Shown one piece after another: positions 1 through 7,382 of a stretch of 11,081 bases of DNA (the stretch's first letter is position 1; every line of letters begins with the position of its first letter). The DNA lies in contig JAESUA010000181.1 in assembly GCA_016763255.1 (NCBI GenBank), forward strand, positions 1 to 11,081, read 5' to 3'. A program made the translations under genes and the position numbers. Under the pieces are notes generated by a model. It saw only the letters and a list, made by a program, of their open reading frames with translations, was not told where the DNA came from and did no database searches. This DNA is from Magnetovibrio sp. (GTDB taxonomy: Bacteria; Pseudomonadota; Alphaproteobacteria; Rhodospirillales; Magnetovibrionaceae).

Positions 1-1074
1 CGTGAAACCGATACTTTCGATACCTTTTTTGAATCCTCTTGGTACTTTGCTCGCTTCACCGGGGCTGCAGACGATCAGGCATTTTCCAAGGAAGCCGCCG
101 AATACTGGCTGCCGGTCGATCAATACATCGGCGGCATCGAACATGCCGTACTGCATCTGTTGTATTCACGCTTTTTCACCCGAGCGCTCAAAGATTGTGG
201 CTATTTGGATCTTAAGGAGCCGTTTGCAGGGCTGATGACCCAAGGCATGGTTTGCCATGAAACGTATCAAGACCAAAAAGGCTTATGGCTAACGCCGCAA
301 GAAGCCGAAGATTTGGATTCCGACGATGTGACCATTGGTCGTTCGGAAAAAATGTCCAAGTCCAAGAAAAACGTTGTCGACCCGGAATTTATTATCGGAA
401 CCTACGGTGCCGATACTGCACGCCTGTTTATGATGTCCGACAGCCCACCGGATCGTGATCTGGAATGGAGCGATGCCGGTGTTGAGGGCGCGTGGCGTTA
501 TGTCGGTCGAGTATGGCGTTTGATTGCCGAAAACTTAGACAACCTCCCCCCCCTCGGCTTGGCACCAGAATGTGAGATCACCGGCCCGGCCTTGGACATG
601 CGCCGCCTGATTCACAATACGGTCCATGCCGTCACCGGAGATTTTGACAATTTCCATTTTAACAAAGCCGTGGCGCGTATTCGCGAACTGACCAATGCCC
701 TCGAAAGCCTAAAAGGTGATGAAGCTGCCACCAAATGGGTGCGTCGCGAAGGCTTTGAATGTGTCGCCATCATCATCAATCCGATGATGCCGCATTTGGC
801 TGAAGAATTATGGTCAGCCCTAGGACATTCTAACCTCATCGCCAATCAAGCCTGGCCGGTCATAGATGAAACACTGTTGGTGGACGATAGCGTCACCATG
901 GCGGTACAGGTCAACGGCAAAAAACGCGGCACCATTGACGTGCCCAAAGATCACCCCCAAGATCAAGTCCAGGCCGTGGCCCTGGCCCTGGACACCGTTG
1001 CCGCCGCCATTGCCGGCAAAACACCACGCAAAGTGATTGTGGTACCAAATAGGATCGTCAATGTTGTGGTCTAA
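1..1074 (+). CDS. leuS: Leucyl-tRNA synthetase, C-terminal part (5' end outside window)
   Basis: This is the 3' portion of the class I synthetase that charges tRNA-Leu with leucine in the cytoplasm. The frame is open from base 1, giving 357 residues of a protein usually about 850-870 long, so the editing domain and most of the catalytic N-terminus lie upstream. Visible hallmarks are [11 protein letters not shown] near the start, [20 protein letters not shown] (about residues 40-59), and the KMSKS ATP-binding loop at residues 117-121 (bases 349-363) followed by KKNVVDP. The anticodon-binding helical domain follows, and the C-terminal tail ends in [10 protein letters not shown], which resembles the end of E. 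coli LeuRS. The TAA at 1072-1074 lies inside the start of lptE, a 14-base overlap that suggests coupled translation. The leuS-lptE-holA order is common in alphaproteobacteria. The run of eight C at 546-553 is read in frame, with no frameshift. Confidence 0.97.
   Translation, partial: RETDTFDTFFESSWYFARFTGAADDQAFSKEAAEYWLPVDQYIGGIEHAVLHLLYSRFFTRALKDCGYLDLKEPFAGLMTQGMVCHETYQDQKGLWLTPQEAEDLDSDDVTIGRSEKMSKSKKNVVDPEFIIGTYGADTARLFMMSDSPPDRDLEWSDAGVEGAWRYVGRVWRLIAENLDNLPPLGLAPECEITGPALDMRRLIHNTVHAVTGDFDNFHFNKAVARIRELTNALESLKGDEAATKWVRREGFECVAIIINPMMPHLAEELWSALGHSNLIANQAWPVIDETLLVDDSVTMAVQVNGKKRGTIDVPKDHPQDQVQAVALALDTVAAAIAGKTPRKVIVVPNRIVNVVV
1051..1054 (+). promoter_or_regulatory. Ribosome-binding site of lptE
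   Basis: AGGA lies 6 bases before ATG 1061, inside the last codons of leuS. It supports this start over the alternative at 1037, which has no comparable site. Confidence 0.6.
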
Positions 1075-1627
1075 AGGCCTGGTCGCCAAAACACTCGTCA
1101 GCCTGGCGCTGATCTCGGTAGCTGCGCTGCAAAGCGGCTGTGGTTACCGACCGCTTTATGCGCAAAACACCAACGTTCCCCATACCGCACAACAGTTGAA
1201 CCTGATTGAGATCAAACCAATCACCGATCGTGTCGGCCAAATGATGCGCACCGCCGTTCAACGGCGCATTGCACCAAAGGCACAAAAAATTGCCAAACAA
1301 TATGACTTGCAGATCAACCTAACCGAATCAATCGCCACCCTGGCGGTCGAAGAAAGTGCATTTGCCACCCGCGCCAACCTGCACCTTAGGGCTCAATTTC
1401 AACTCATCAATAAAACTGATCGCAAGCAACTGCTCGATGGCACGGTTAAAACCGTATCGAGTTATAATATTCTCAGCTCTGATTTTGCCACCATATCGGC
1501 CAGAAAAGACGCCCGAAAACGCGCCGTTGAAGACCTTGCCGCAAGCCTCCAAACCCGTTTGGCCATTTATTTCAATGGTCCCGGCGCAAAAACCTCCCCG
1601 TCCCAACAACGCACGGGGTACAGGTGA
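1061..1627 (+). CDS. lptE: LPS-assembly lipoprotein LptE
   Basis: This is predicted to be the outer-membrane lipoprotein that plugs and assembles the LptD barrel, which inserts lipopolysaccharide into the outer leaflet. The start chosen is ATG 1061, giving 188 residues. It is preceded by AGGA at 1051-1054 with suitable spacing. An upstream in-frame TTG/GTG-type start at 1037 lies deeper in leuS and would add residues before the signal peptide. The N-terminus has Lys5 and Lys10, a hydrophobic stretch (about 11-23), and then LQSGC with Cys27 as the likely lipidated residue. GCGYRPLY follows and is typical of alphaproteobacterial LptE. The -3 lipobox residue is Gln rather than the usual Leu, which is atypical. 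The rest is a mixed alpha/beta LptE-like domain with no catalytic residues. The stop overlaps the holA GTG start (GTGA). The identification rests on the GCGYRPLY motif, the size and the position between leuS and holA. Confidence 0.88.
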   Translation: MLWSKGLVAKTLVSLALISVAALQSGCGYRPLYAQNTNVPHTAQQLNLIEIKPITDRVGQMMRTAVQRRIAPKAQKIAKQYDLQINLTESIATLAVEESAFATRANLHLRAQFQLINKTDRKQLLDGTVKTVSSYNILSSDFATISARKDARKRAVEDLAASLQTRLAIYFNGPGAKTSPSQQRTGYR

Positions 1628-2673
1628 AAATTACAGGTGCCAAAATCGAAGGGTTTCTGCGCACCCCCGACCCTAAGGTCCGGGCAATCTTGGTGTTTGG
1701 ACCCGATGAGGGCTTGGTGCGCGAACGTGCCTTACGGCTGGCCAAAGTGGCCGTCGATGACTTAAACGATCCATTTCGGGTGTTCGAGATGAACGGATCA
1801 GATCTCAAATCTGACCCCGCGCGGCTGGCCGATGAAGCCGCAGCCATGGCCTTTGGCGGCGGCTCACGCGTGGTGCGCATCCGCCAAGCCAGCGATCAAT
1901 GTGCCCCGGCCTGCAAATCCTTTTTGGGCTCAGACACTCCCATAGAGGCCATGGTGGTGATCGATGCTGGCGACCTGACACCGCGCTCAAAATTACGCAA
2001 AATGTTCGAAACCGCAAAAAATGCGGCGTCCATCGCTTGTTACGCCGATGATCTGCGTTCACTGCCCGATGTAATCCGTGAAAGTTTAGCCCGCCATGAG
2101 CTGACGGCTGATCGTGACGCCATGTCTTTGCTGGTGCAAAGCTTAGGCGCGGATCGCTCCGTCACCCGTGGCGAATTGGACAAACTGGCGCTCTATATGG
2201 GGGGGGCCGGTCAAGTTTGTGAGGACGACGTGCGACAAGCCGTGGGCGACAACGCCGCCAGCGGGGTCGATGACGTCATATATAGCGCCGCCAGCGGGGA
2301 TACCGGTAAACTCGAAACGGCGCTCACCCGTGTGATGGCCGATGGCACCAATCCGGTACAGCTGGTGCGCGCCGCTCAGCGCCATTTTCAACGCCTGCAC
2401 GTCGCCCGTGGGCATATGGCCCAGGGCATGAATGCTGATCAAGCCACCAAAACCCTGCGCCCGCCGGTCATGTTCAAACGCGCCGCTGGGTTTAAAATGC
2501 ATTTGAATTTGTGGCCCGAAAGTAAACTCAGCCGGGCCTTCGAAATATTGACTCAAGCTGAAATTGACTGCAAAACCACCGGCCTGCCCGCCGTGGCCAT
2601 TTGTGGGCGGGCGTTGCTCACCCTCGCCCAAGCGGCCAGAGCTGGCCAGCGCCGCTCGTCGCCCCGGCGCTAA
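1624..2673 (+). CDS. holA: DNA polymerase III subunit delta
   Basis: This is the delta subunit of the DNA polymerase III clamp loader, which opens the beta sliding clamp during replication. It has 349 residues, close to the family's usual 330-350. The GTG start at 1624 overlaps the lptE stop by four bases (GTGA), so translation is probably coupled. Recognisable features are the N-terminal strand and loop VFGPDEGLVRERA (about 24-36), the RVFEMNG segment, FGGGSRVVRI (about 77-86), GELDKL in the central helical lid (about 183-188), and DCKTTGLPA (about 315-323) in the C-terminal collar domain. As expected for delta, no Walker A motif is present, so it should not hydrolyse ATP itself. The run of eight G at 2199-2206 is read in frame. 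The gene is convergent with parB, and no clear intrinsic terminator follows it. The protein ends in a basic tail (GQRRSSPRR). Confidence 0.93.
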   Translation: MKITGAKIEGFLRTPDPKVRAILVFGPDEGLVRERALRLAKVAVDDLNDPFRVFEMNGSDLKSDPARLADEAAAMAFGGGSRVVRIRQASDQCAPACKSFLGSDTPIEAMVVIDAGDLTPRSKLRKMFETAKNAASIACYADDLRSLPDVIRESLARHELTADRDAMSLLVQSLGADRSVTRGELDKLALYMGGAGQVCEDDVRQAVGDNAASGVDDVIYSAASGDTGKLETALTRVMADGTNPVQLVRAAQRHFQRLHVARGHMAQGMNADQATKTLRPPVMFKRAAGFKMHLNLWPESKLSRAFEILTQAEIDCKTTGLPAVAICGRALLTLAQAARAGQRRSSPRR

Positions 2674-2890
2674 TACATCATAATATCAATAAGATAGCAT
2701 CATGTGGAAAGTTAGTGCAATATATTGTGCTTGGCATGACGCTGCGAAATTATCAAGTGTACATATAGGAAACGATGCGTGTACTAACCTGATAATTTGA
2801 AATCCAAATATATTCAATAAGTTTACCAGTTACAGTCAGGAATATATACGCACAACCTCCATAAAGTTAAATATCAGTAATGATACTGGC
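2674..2890. other. AT-rich convergent intergenic region between holA and parB
   Basis: This 217-base gap lies between two converging genes and is visibly richer in A and T than the flanking coding DNA. It contains a long imperfect inverted repeat (2747-2798) and a short cagta/tactg inverted repeat (2875-2888) next to the parB stop. Neither is followed by a clean T-tract, so no standard intrinsic terminator can be called for either gene. An open frame of 32 codons (2702-2800, + strand) is present but has no good ribosome-binding site. No tRNA, perfect parS site or known regulatory element was recognised. Confidence 0.7.
2747..2798. repeat. Imperfect inverted repeat, possible stem-loop
   Basis: The outer arms are perfect 9-mers: AAATTATCA at 2747-2755 and TGATAATTT at 2790-2798. 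Farther in, GTAC at 2759-2762 can pair with GTAC at 2781-2784, leaving an asymmetric internal loop of 3 and 5 bases and an 18-base apical loop. The structure is AT-rich. It could act as a transcript-end hairpin for holA or as a relic of a small repeat. The function is unknown. Confidence 0.5.
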
Positions 2891-3775
2891 TTATTCGTCT
2901 GGAGAGGCGTTACTGTGGGTCAAGCGGGCCAACACACTGTCAAGCTGTTCCAGGGTTTCGTAATGGATCACCACCTGGCCCCGCCCGTCACGGTCCTTTA
3001 TGTCAACCTTAAGGCCAAGCATGTTCGCCAGATCATATTCCAGCGCCGTGGTGTCGGCGTCCTTCGTCGGTTTGGCCGGTTTGCTCTTGGTCGATGTTTG
3101 TGCCCCGGATTTAACCAGCTTTTCGGTCTGACGAACGTTCAAACCCTTATTGACAATTTGCCGGGCCAAATCTGCGGCCCCCGATACCCCCACCAAACAA
3201 CGCGCATGCCCGGCACTGATGATGCCCTCATCCAAAAAATCTTTCACTTCTCCGGGCAAGGTCAGCAAGCGTAGGGTATTGGCAATGTGCGAGCGACTTT
3301 TGCCCAAAGCTTGGGCCAATTGTTCCTGAGTGTGGCTGAATTCATGCATCAAACGGTGAAAACCATCGGCTTCTTCCAATGCCGACAAGTCCTGACGTTG
3401 GAGATTTTCCACCAGCGCCACTTCGAGGGTTTCTTTATCATCGAAATCATGCACGATGACCGGCACTTCATGAATTTGCGCCAACTGCGCAGCACGCCAG
3501 CGCCGCTCACCGGCAATGATCTCAAAATCACCGATCAGCTTCGGATGAGGTCGCACCAATAGCGGTTGCAGTACGCCCTTTTCGCGAATGGAATCCGACA
3601 GATCGCGCAGCTGATCATCACTGAAATTATGCCGCGGCTGGTACTTGCCGGGGTGCAATTGAATGATGGGTACGGTTTTGGTGTGCTCGCCTCTGTTGAG
3701 CTCAGAGAATTCAGTCTCATCGCTGCCCAAAAGAGCCGACAGGCCCATACCTAGTTTTTTATCAGCCATTGACAC
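2891..3775 (-). CDS. parB: Chromosome-partitioning protein ParB
   Basis: ParB is the CTP-dependent DNA clamp that loads at parS and spreads to form the partition complex at the replication origin, working with ParA. The protein is 294 residues from GTG 3775. ATG 3769 (two codons in) is an equally possible start, but AAGGG is better spaced for the GTG. Domains in order: an N-terminal ParA-interaction motif LGMGLSALLG (8-17), then the ParB/Srx CTP-binding domain with QPRHNF (46-51), GERRWR (89-94) and ENLQRQDL (123-130). Next come a helix-turn-helix parS-recognition region (about 149-170, QEQLAQALGKSRSHI) and a Lys/Thr-rich linker (about 222-242). The C-terminal dimerisation domain spans about 246-286. 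Met10 occupies a position usually held by a basic residue in the N-terminal motif. The gene follows parA by 34 bases on the same strand, and two perfect parS sites lie 1.5 and 3.6 kb upstream. Confidence 0.97.
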   Translation of the reverse strand: MSMADKKLGMGLSALLGSDETEFSELNRGEHTKTVPIIQLHPGKYQPRHNFSDDQLRDLSDSIREKGVLQPLLVRPHPKLIGDFEIIAGERRWRAAQLAQIHEVPVIVHDFDDKETLEVALVENLQRQDLSALEEADGFHRLMHEFSHTQEQLAQALGKSRSHIANTLRLLTLPGEVKDFLDEGIISAGHARCLVGVSGAADLARQIVNKGLNVRQTEKLVKSGAQTSTKSKPAKPTKDADTTALEYDLANMLGLKVDIKDRDGRGQVVIHYETLEQLDSVLARLTHSNASPDE

Positions 3776-3809
3776 TTAACCCTTAAACACTCAATCAAAT
3801 TTGGTGGTA

Positions 3810-4610
3810 TTAAACGCTGACATGGCCTTCGCGACGCAGCACTTCACCGGCAAGATGCAGGTACGCTTGCGACCCGGCACATTTCATATCATACATCAAA
3901 ACCGGGCGACCATGCGATGGTGCTTCGGAGACCCGCACATTGCGGGGAATGACCGTTTTGTAGACCTTGTCGCCAAAATATTCGCGCACATCGGCGGCTA
4001 CCTGATCGGACAATTTATTGCGTCGATCATACATGGTTAGAACGATGCCCTGGATTTCCAGGTCGGGATTAAAGACCGTGCGGACCCGCTCGACGGTTTT
4101 GAGCAAATGGCTCAACCCTTCCAAAGCAAAAAATTCGCATTGCAACGGTACCAAAATAGCCTGTGCCGCGACCAACGCATTTAGGGTCAACAAACCCAAC
4201 GCCGGGGGGCAATCAATCAGCACATAGTCGTAGGCTTGCGCGCCGTCGCCGATGGCAGCCTTCAATTGATGCTCACGATTGTCGAGATTCACCAATTCCA
4301 ACTCGGCCCCAGAAAGATCCATGCCGGCCGGCACAATATCAAGCCCGGGTACGGTGGACTTTTGCACCACATCGCTGAGCGACACACCGCCGATGATCAT
4401 GCGGTAGGTATCCAGACGACGGTTTTTGCGTGCCACGCCCAAGCCCGTCGAGGCATTGCCCTGCGGATCGAGATCGATGATCAAGACCCTTTGTTTAACC
4501 GCCGCCAGGGCGGTGGCCAAATTGATGCAGGTGGTGGTTTTACCCACCCCGCCCTTCTGGTTTGCGACCGCGATGATGCGCGGGCCTTTTTGCGGTTCTG
4601 GCATGTCCAT
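3810..4610 (-). CDS. parA: Chromosome-partitioning ATPase ParA
   Basis: ParA is the nucleoid-bound ATPase that drives movement of ParB-parS complexes and so segregates the origin region. From ATG 4610 it is 266 residues, typical of chromosomal ParA/Soj proteins. It has the deviant Walker A motif KGGVGKTT (19-26) with signature Lys19, the A'-type DLDPQGN segment (46-52), and the Walker B strand VLIDCPP (130-136). The C-terminal IPRNVRVSEAPSHG segment (221-234) carries arginines implicated in DNA binding in this family. There is no N-terminal helix-turn-helix, which separates it from plasmid P1-type ParA. The frame extends to ATG 4655, but that start overlaps rsmG and lacks a ribosome-binding site. 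The chosen start has AGGGGA at 4615-4620, in the 19-base gap after rsmG. It is cotranscribed with rsmG upstream and parB downstream. Confidence 0.97.
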   Translation of the reverse strand: MDMPEPQKGPRIIAVANQKGGVGKTTTCINLATALAAVKQRVLIIDLDPQGNASTGLGVARKNRRLDTYRMIIGGVSLSDVVQKSTVPGLDIVPAGMDLSGAELELVNLDNREHQLKAAIGDGAQAYDYVLIDCPPALGLLTLNALVAAQAILVPLQCEFFALEGLSHLLKTVERVRTVFNPDLEIQGIVLTMYDRRNKLSDQVAADVREYFGDKVYKTVIPRNVRVSEAPSHGRPVLMYDMKCAGSQAYLHLAGEVLRREGHVSV

Positions 4611-4614
4611 GATG

Positions 4615-4620
4615 TCCCCT
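4615..4620 (-). promoter_or_regulatory. Ribosome-binding site deciding the parA start
   Basis: On the minus strand AGGGGA lies four bases before ATG 4610 and just after the rsmG stop. It favours a 266-residue ParA over the 281-residue version from ATG 4655, which has no such site. Confidence 0.65.
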
Positions 4621-4629
4621 ATGGTACCT

Positions 4630-5295
4630 TTATGTACATTTTTTAAGATGCTCATGACGATGGGTGCACTCTCTCAATTCAAGGATCATGCCCGCGGGAT
4701 CGGTCCGGCTGGGGTGATTTTGAACCTGCATAATCCAATTTTTTTGCGCCTCGGTCAATTCCTCTAACCAGCGCTTACCCTTCAAAAACAGGCATATCCC
4801 TGTGGATAAGCTGTGCATCTGTGCGAAGGACAAAAGTTTATCCAGCGAAGCCAGGGCCCTCGATGTGATGATGTCGGCCTCCAACGGGGCCAATGTTTCA
4901 ATGCGCTGATTGTGCACCGTGGCGCCACACCCCACGGTGCGATTGACTTCTTGTAGGAATGCACATTTGCGCTGATCACTTTCGACCAGATGTACATCCA
5001 AATCAGGTCGCATGCAGGCCAGCACCAAACCCGGGAAACCCGCCCCGCTGCCAAAATCAACAATTTTTTTATCCTTGGGGATAAAGGTTGATAATTGTGC
5101 ACTGTCCAACATATGGCGCTGCCATACGTGAGGTACTGTTGCGGGTCCCACCAAATTAATCTTAGCCTGCCACTTAATCAAAAGGTTTGCGTAGGCCTGC
5201 AAGCGGTCCATGACGTCAACGTCAACGTGGGTTTGGTCTTGAAATTGCTCTGGGGTCATGGGACTCATCAGGGTATCGCCAACAGCTTGTTGCAT
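4630..5295 (-). CDS. rsmG: 16S rRNA (guanine-N7)-methyltransferase RsmG (GidB)
   Basis: RsmG uses S-adenosylmethionine to methylate N7 of G527 (E. coli numbering) in 16S rRNA of the small ribosomal subunit. Loss of it is known in several bacteria to give low-level streptomycin resistance. The start chosen is ATG 5295, with AAAGG eight bases upstream, giving 221 residues against a usual 205-215. ATG 5268 and 5259 are alternatives. The frame also extends to a TTG at 5319 that falls inside the parS palindrome and is unlikely to be used. Motifs: INLVG (46-50), RHMLDS (60-65), the SAM-binding glycine loop VDFGSGAGFPGL (79-90), ESDQRKCAFL (105-114), TSRAL (144-148) and LKGK (171-174). It lies between mnmG (78-base gap containing parS) and parA (19-base gap). 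This is the conserved gidA-gidB-parA-parB order. Confidence 0.95.
   Translation of the reverse strand: MQQAVGDTLMSPMTPEQFQDQTHVDVDVMDRLQAYANLLIKWQAKINLVGPATVPHVWQRHMLDSAQLSTFIPKDKKIVDFGSGAGFPGLVLACMRPDLDVHLVESDQRKCAFLQEVNRTVGCGATVHNQRIETLAPLEADIITSRALASLDKLLSFAQMHSLSTGICLFLKGKRWLEELTEAQKNWIMQVQNHPSRTDPAGMILELRECTHRHEHLKKCT
4801..4809 (-). promoter_or_regulatory. Consensus DnaA box inside rsmG
   Basis: The minus strand reads TTATCCACA, a perfect match to the TTATNCACA binding site of the replication initiator DnaA. It is a single site inside a coding region, with no neighbouring cluster or AT-rich unwinding element. A chance match of this kind is not unlikely in a window of this length. Confidence 0.25.
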
Positions 5296-5315
5296 GCCAT
5301 GGACCTTTCGAAATG

Positions 5316-5339
5316 ACAATGTTTCACGTGAAACATTGT
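5316..5339. promoter_or_regulatory. parS: parS centromere site 1 (mnmG-rsmG gap)
   Basis: The 16-base core TGTTTCACGTGAAACA at 5320-5335 is identical to the canonical chromosomal parS consensus bound by ParB/Spo0J. The perfect palindrome extends four bases further on each side, to 24 bases. It lies in the 78-base gap between mnmG and rsmG, ending 20 bases before the rsmG ATG. ParB is encoded in the same operon. Read as RNA, the palindrome could also fold into a hairpin in the polycistronic transcript. Confidence 0.95.
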
Positions 5340-5373
5340 GATGTAAGATTTACCAATAAATGATGAAGACAAG

Positions 5374-7263
5374 TTAGGGTGCCGCATCAACCGCCATCTT
5401 GGTGCGCCGAACATGAGCCAACAAGAGGGTCAAGGCCGCCGGTGTCACACCGGAAATGCGCGCCGCCTGCCCCAGCGTCGTGGGCCGCACCAATTTAAAT
5501 TTAGCGCGAACCTCATTGGACAATCCGCTGATGGCATCATAGTTGAGATCCACTGATAAACCCAGGCTTTCGTCTTTACGGAAAGCTTTGATGTCAATTT
5601 CTTGGCGTTCTAGGTATCCAGAATAATTGGCTTCAATCTCTGCCTGGGCACGTGCCTTGGGCGAAACCGTCGCCAGTTGTGGCCAATGAGTCGCCAAGAG
5701 GCCCCAGGAAATGTCGGGATATGCCAACAGCTGGCGAGCGCTGCGGCGCTGACCATCTTGATTAATTTTAACACCTAAACCCGATAATTGATTAGGTGTT
5801 GCCTTAAGTTCGTCAATCAAATGCAGGGCCGCCAGGACTTCAGCCTCTTTTGCCTGAAATGCCGAGATACGGTGTGATCCGACACACCCGATGGCATGAC
5901 CGCGCTGGGTCAAACGGCGGTCAGCATTGTCGGCACGCAATTTCAATCGATATTCGGCCCGTGAGGTAAACATGCGATACGGTTCTTGGGTGCCCAAGGT
6001 CACCAAATCATCAATCATCACCCCGATATACGCCTCGGCACGATCCAAAACAAAATCATGGCTGGCACCACTGACCTTAAGCGCGGCATTGACCCCCGCC
6101 ATCAGACCCAACGCGGCGGCCTCTTCATAACCGGTTGTCCCGTTGATCTGCCCAGCAAAATACAGCCCAGGTACACGGCGTGTTTCTAAGGTTGGATTGA
6201 GTTCGCGCGGATCAACAAAGTCGTATTCGATGGCATAGCCCGGCTGTAGCATGCGGGTGTTTTCAAGCCCTGGAATGGTCTTGAGCAATGCCAACTGAAC
6301 ATCACGCGGCAACGAGGTAGAAATGCCGTTGGGATATACCGTCGGATCATCATAACCCTCAGGCTCCAGAAAAATTTGATGGCCGCTGCGTTCGGCAAAC
6401 CGAACCACCTTGTCTTCAATCGATGGACAATACCGCGGCCCGGTACTTTCAATTTGCCCCGAATACATTGGCGAACGCTGTAGGTTTTGCTCGATAATGG
6501 CATGCCCCTGAGGCGTGGTCGTGGTGACATAACAGTCGATTTGACGCTGGGTAATGGCTTCGGTCATAAACGAAAACGGCTCAGGATGTTCGTCACCGGT
6601 CTGGCGCTGCAAGCTCGCCCAATCGATGGTTCGCCCATCCAGGCGTGGCGGCGTCCCGGTTTTCAAACGGCCCTTGGCAAAACCCAAGCGACGCAAGGTA
6701 TAAGCCAAGCCCACCGCGCGGGGATCCCCAGCGCGTCCCGCCGGGAACGTTTGATTGCCCAGGTGAATCAAGCCCCGTAGAAAGGTCCCGGTGGTCAACA
6801 CCACCGCACCGACCTCAACGCTACCGCCATCGGCCAATACCACCGCCGTTACCCGGCCATCATCATCCAGCTTAATATCATCGACCGCCGCCTCTAGCAG
6901 GGTGAGATTATTTTGCTGGTGCAAAAGATCTTGGATAGCGCTGCGGTAAAGAGCACGATCAGCCTGGGCGCGCGGTCCATGAACCGCCGGTCCCTTGGAC
7001 TGATTGAGCATGCGAAACTGAATCCCGCCGCGATCAATCGCCCTGCCCATCAGCCCGTCCAAGGCATCAACTTCTCTCACCAACTGGCCTTTGGCCAATC
7101 CGCCAATGGCAGGGTTGCAAGACATCTCGCCCACCGTTTCCAAACGATGGGTGATCAGTACCGTATTGGCGCCCATGCGCGCGGCCGCAGCGGCGGCTTC
7201 GGCACCGGCATGACCGCCGCCGATAACGGCGACATCAAATTGAAGTGTCTTTGAATTGTTCAT
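5374..7263 (-). CDS. mnmG: tRNA uridine 5-carboxymethylaminomethyl modification enzyme MnmG (GidA)
   Basis: MnmG is the FAD- and NADH-dependent partner of MnmE. The complex installs the (carboxymethyl)aminomethyl group on C5 of wobble U34 in certain tRNAs. From ATG 7263 it is 629 residues, the same length as E. coli MnmG. It has the N-terminal FAD Rossmann motif [12 protein letters not shown] (13-24), the family signature around [13 protein letters not shown] (47-59), GPRAQADR (97-104) and [10 protein letters not shown] (198-207). Cys244 (QIDCYVT) and Cys279 ([11 protein letters not shown]) match the two conserved catalytic-region cysteines. [15 protein letters not shown] (369-383) and [18 protein letters not shown] (434-451) follow, then the C-terminal helical MnmE/tRNA-binding region with [18 protein letters not shown] (593-610). 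A TTG at 7299 would add 12 residues but is less likely. A strong GGAGGAGGG lies at 7283-7291, 19 bases from the ATG and too far for normal use. Both flanking gaps contain parS. Confidence 0.96.
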   Translation of the reverse strand: MNNSKTLQFDVAVIGGGHAGAEAAAAAARMGANTVLITHRLETVGEMSCNPAIGGLAKGQLVREVDALDGLMGRAIDRGGIQFRMLNQSKGPAVHGPRAQADRALYRSAIQDLLHQQNNLTLLEAAVDDIKLDDDGRVTAVVLADGGSVEVGAVVLTTGTFLRGLIHLGNQTFPAGRAGDPRAVGLAYTLRRLGFAKGRLKTGTPPRLDGRTIDWASLQRQTGDEHPEPFSFMTEAITQRQIDCYVTTTTPQGHAIIEQNLQRSPMYSGQIESTGPRYCPSIEDKVVRFAERSGHQIFLEPEGYDDPTVYPNGISTSLPRDVQLALLKTIPGLENTRMLQPGYAIEYDFVDPRELNPTLETRRVPGLYFAGQINGTTGYEEAAALGLMAGVNAALKVSGASHDFVLDRAEAYIGVMIDDLVTLGTQEPYRMFTSRAEYRLKLRADNADRRLTQRGHAIGCVGSHRISAFQAKEAEVLAALHLIDELKATPNQLSGLGVKINQDGQRRSARQLLAYPDISWGLLATHWPQLATVSPKARAQAEIEANYSGYLERQEIDIKAFRKDESLGLSVDLNYDAISGLSNEVRAKFKLVRPTTLGQAARISGVTPAALTLLLAHVRRTKMAVDAAP

Positions 7264-7324
7264 ATTTCGGAATTTAAGAGCGCCCTCCTCCGAAGTCAAA
7301 TGAGCAATGTCATAAGCCTTGCAA

Positions 7325-7344
7325 AATGTTTCACGTGAAACATT
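7325..7344. promoter_or_regulatory. parS: parS centromere site 2 (mnmE-mnmG gap)
   Basis: The core TGTTTCACGTGAAACA at 7327-7342 is identical to site 1 and to the canonical parS consensus. The perfect palindrome here is 20 bases, shorter than at site 1 because the outer flanks differ. It lies in the 119-base gap between mnmE and mnmG, 61 bases before the mnmG ATG. The cores of the two sites are 2,007 bases apart. Confidence 0.95.
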
Positions 7345-7382
7345 GCGACTGAAAAACGGCGCTTCGGGATCTGGACTTTGAG

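Noticed and set aside
2199..2206. Run of eight G in holA (and eight C at 546-553 in leuS) as possible frameshift sites
   Set aside because: Both genes read through in frame with conserved sequence on each side, so there is no sign of a frameshift or programmed slippage.
2143..2631. A 162-codon minus-strand frame opposite holA
   Set aside because: It is a shadow of the real holA frame. It shows no family motif and has no upstream signal.
2702..2800. A 32-codon open frame (+) in the holA-parB gap, beginning MWKVSAIYC
   Set aside because: It has no good ribosome-binding site, shows no recognisable motif and overlaps the inverted repeat. A frame this short is expected by chance.
4611..4655. A 15-residue N-terminal extension of ParA from ATG 4655
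   Set aside because: It overlaps the end of rsmG, lacks a ribosome-binding site and would precede a start that has a good one. The extension resembles nothing typical of ParA.
7296..7313. Five-codon frame MTLLI (minus strand) with AAGG upstream, in the mnmG leader, whose stop overlaps a TTG in frame with mnmG
   Set aside because: It is too short to distinguish from chance. The AAGG spacing of three bases is poor, and no attenuator-like structure accompanies it.
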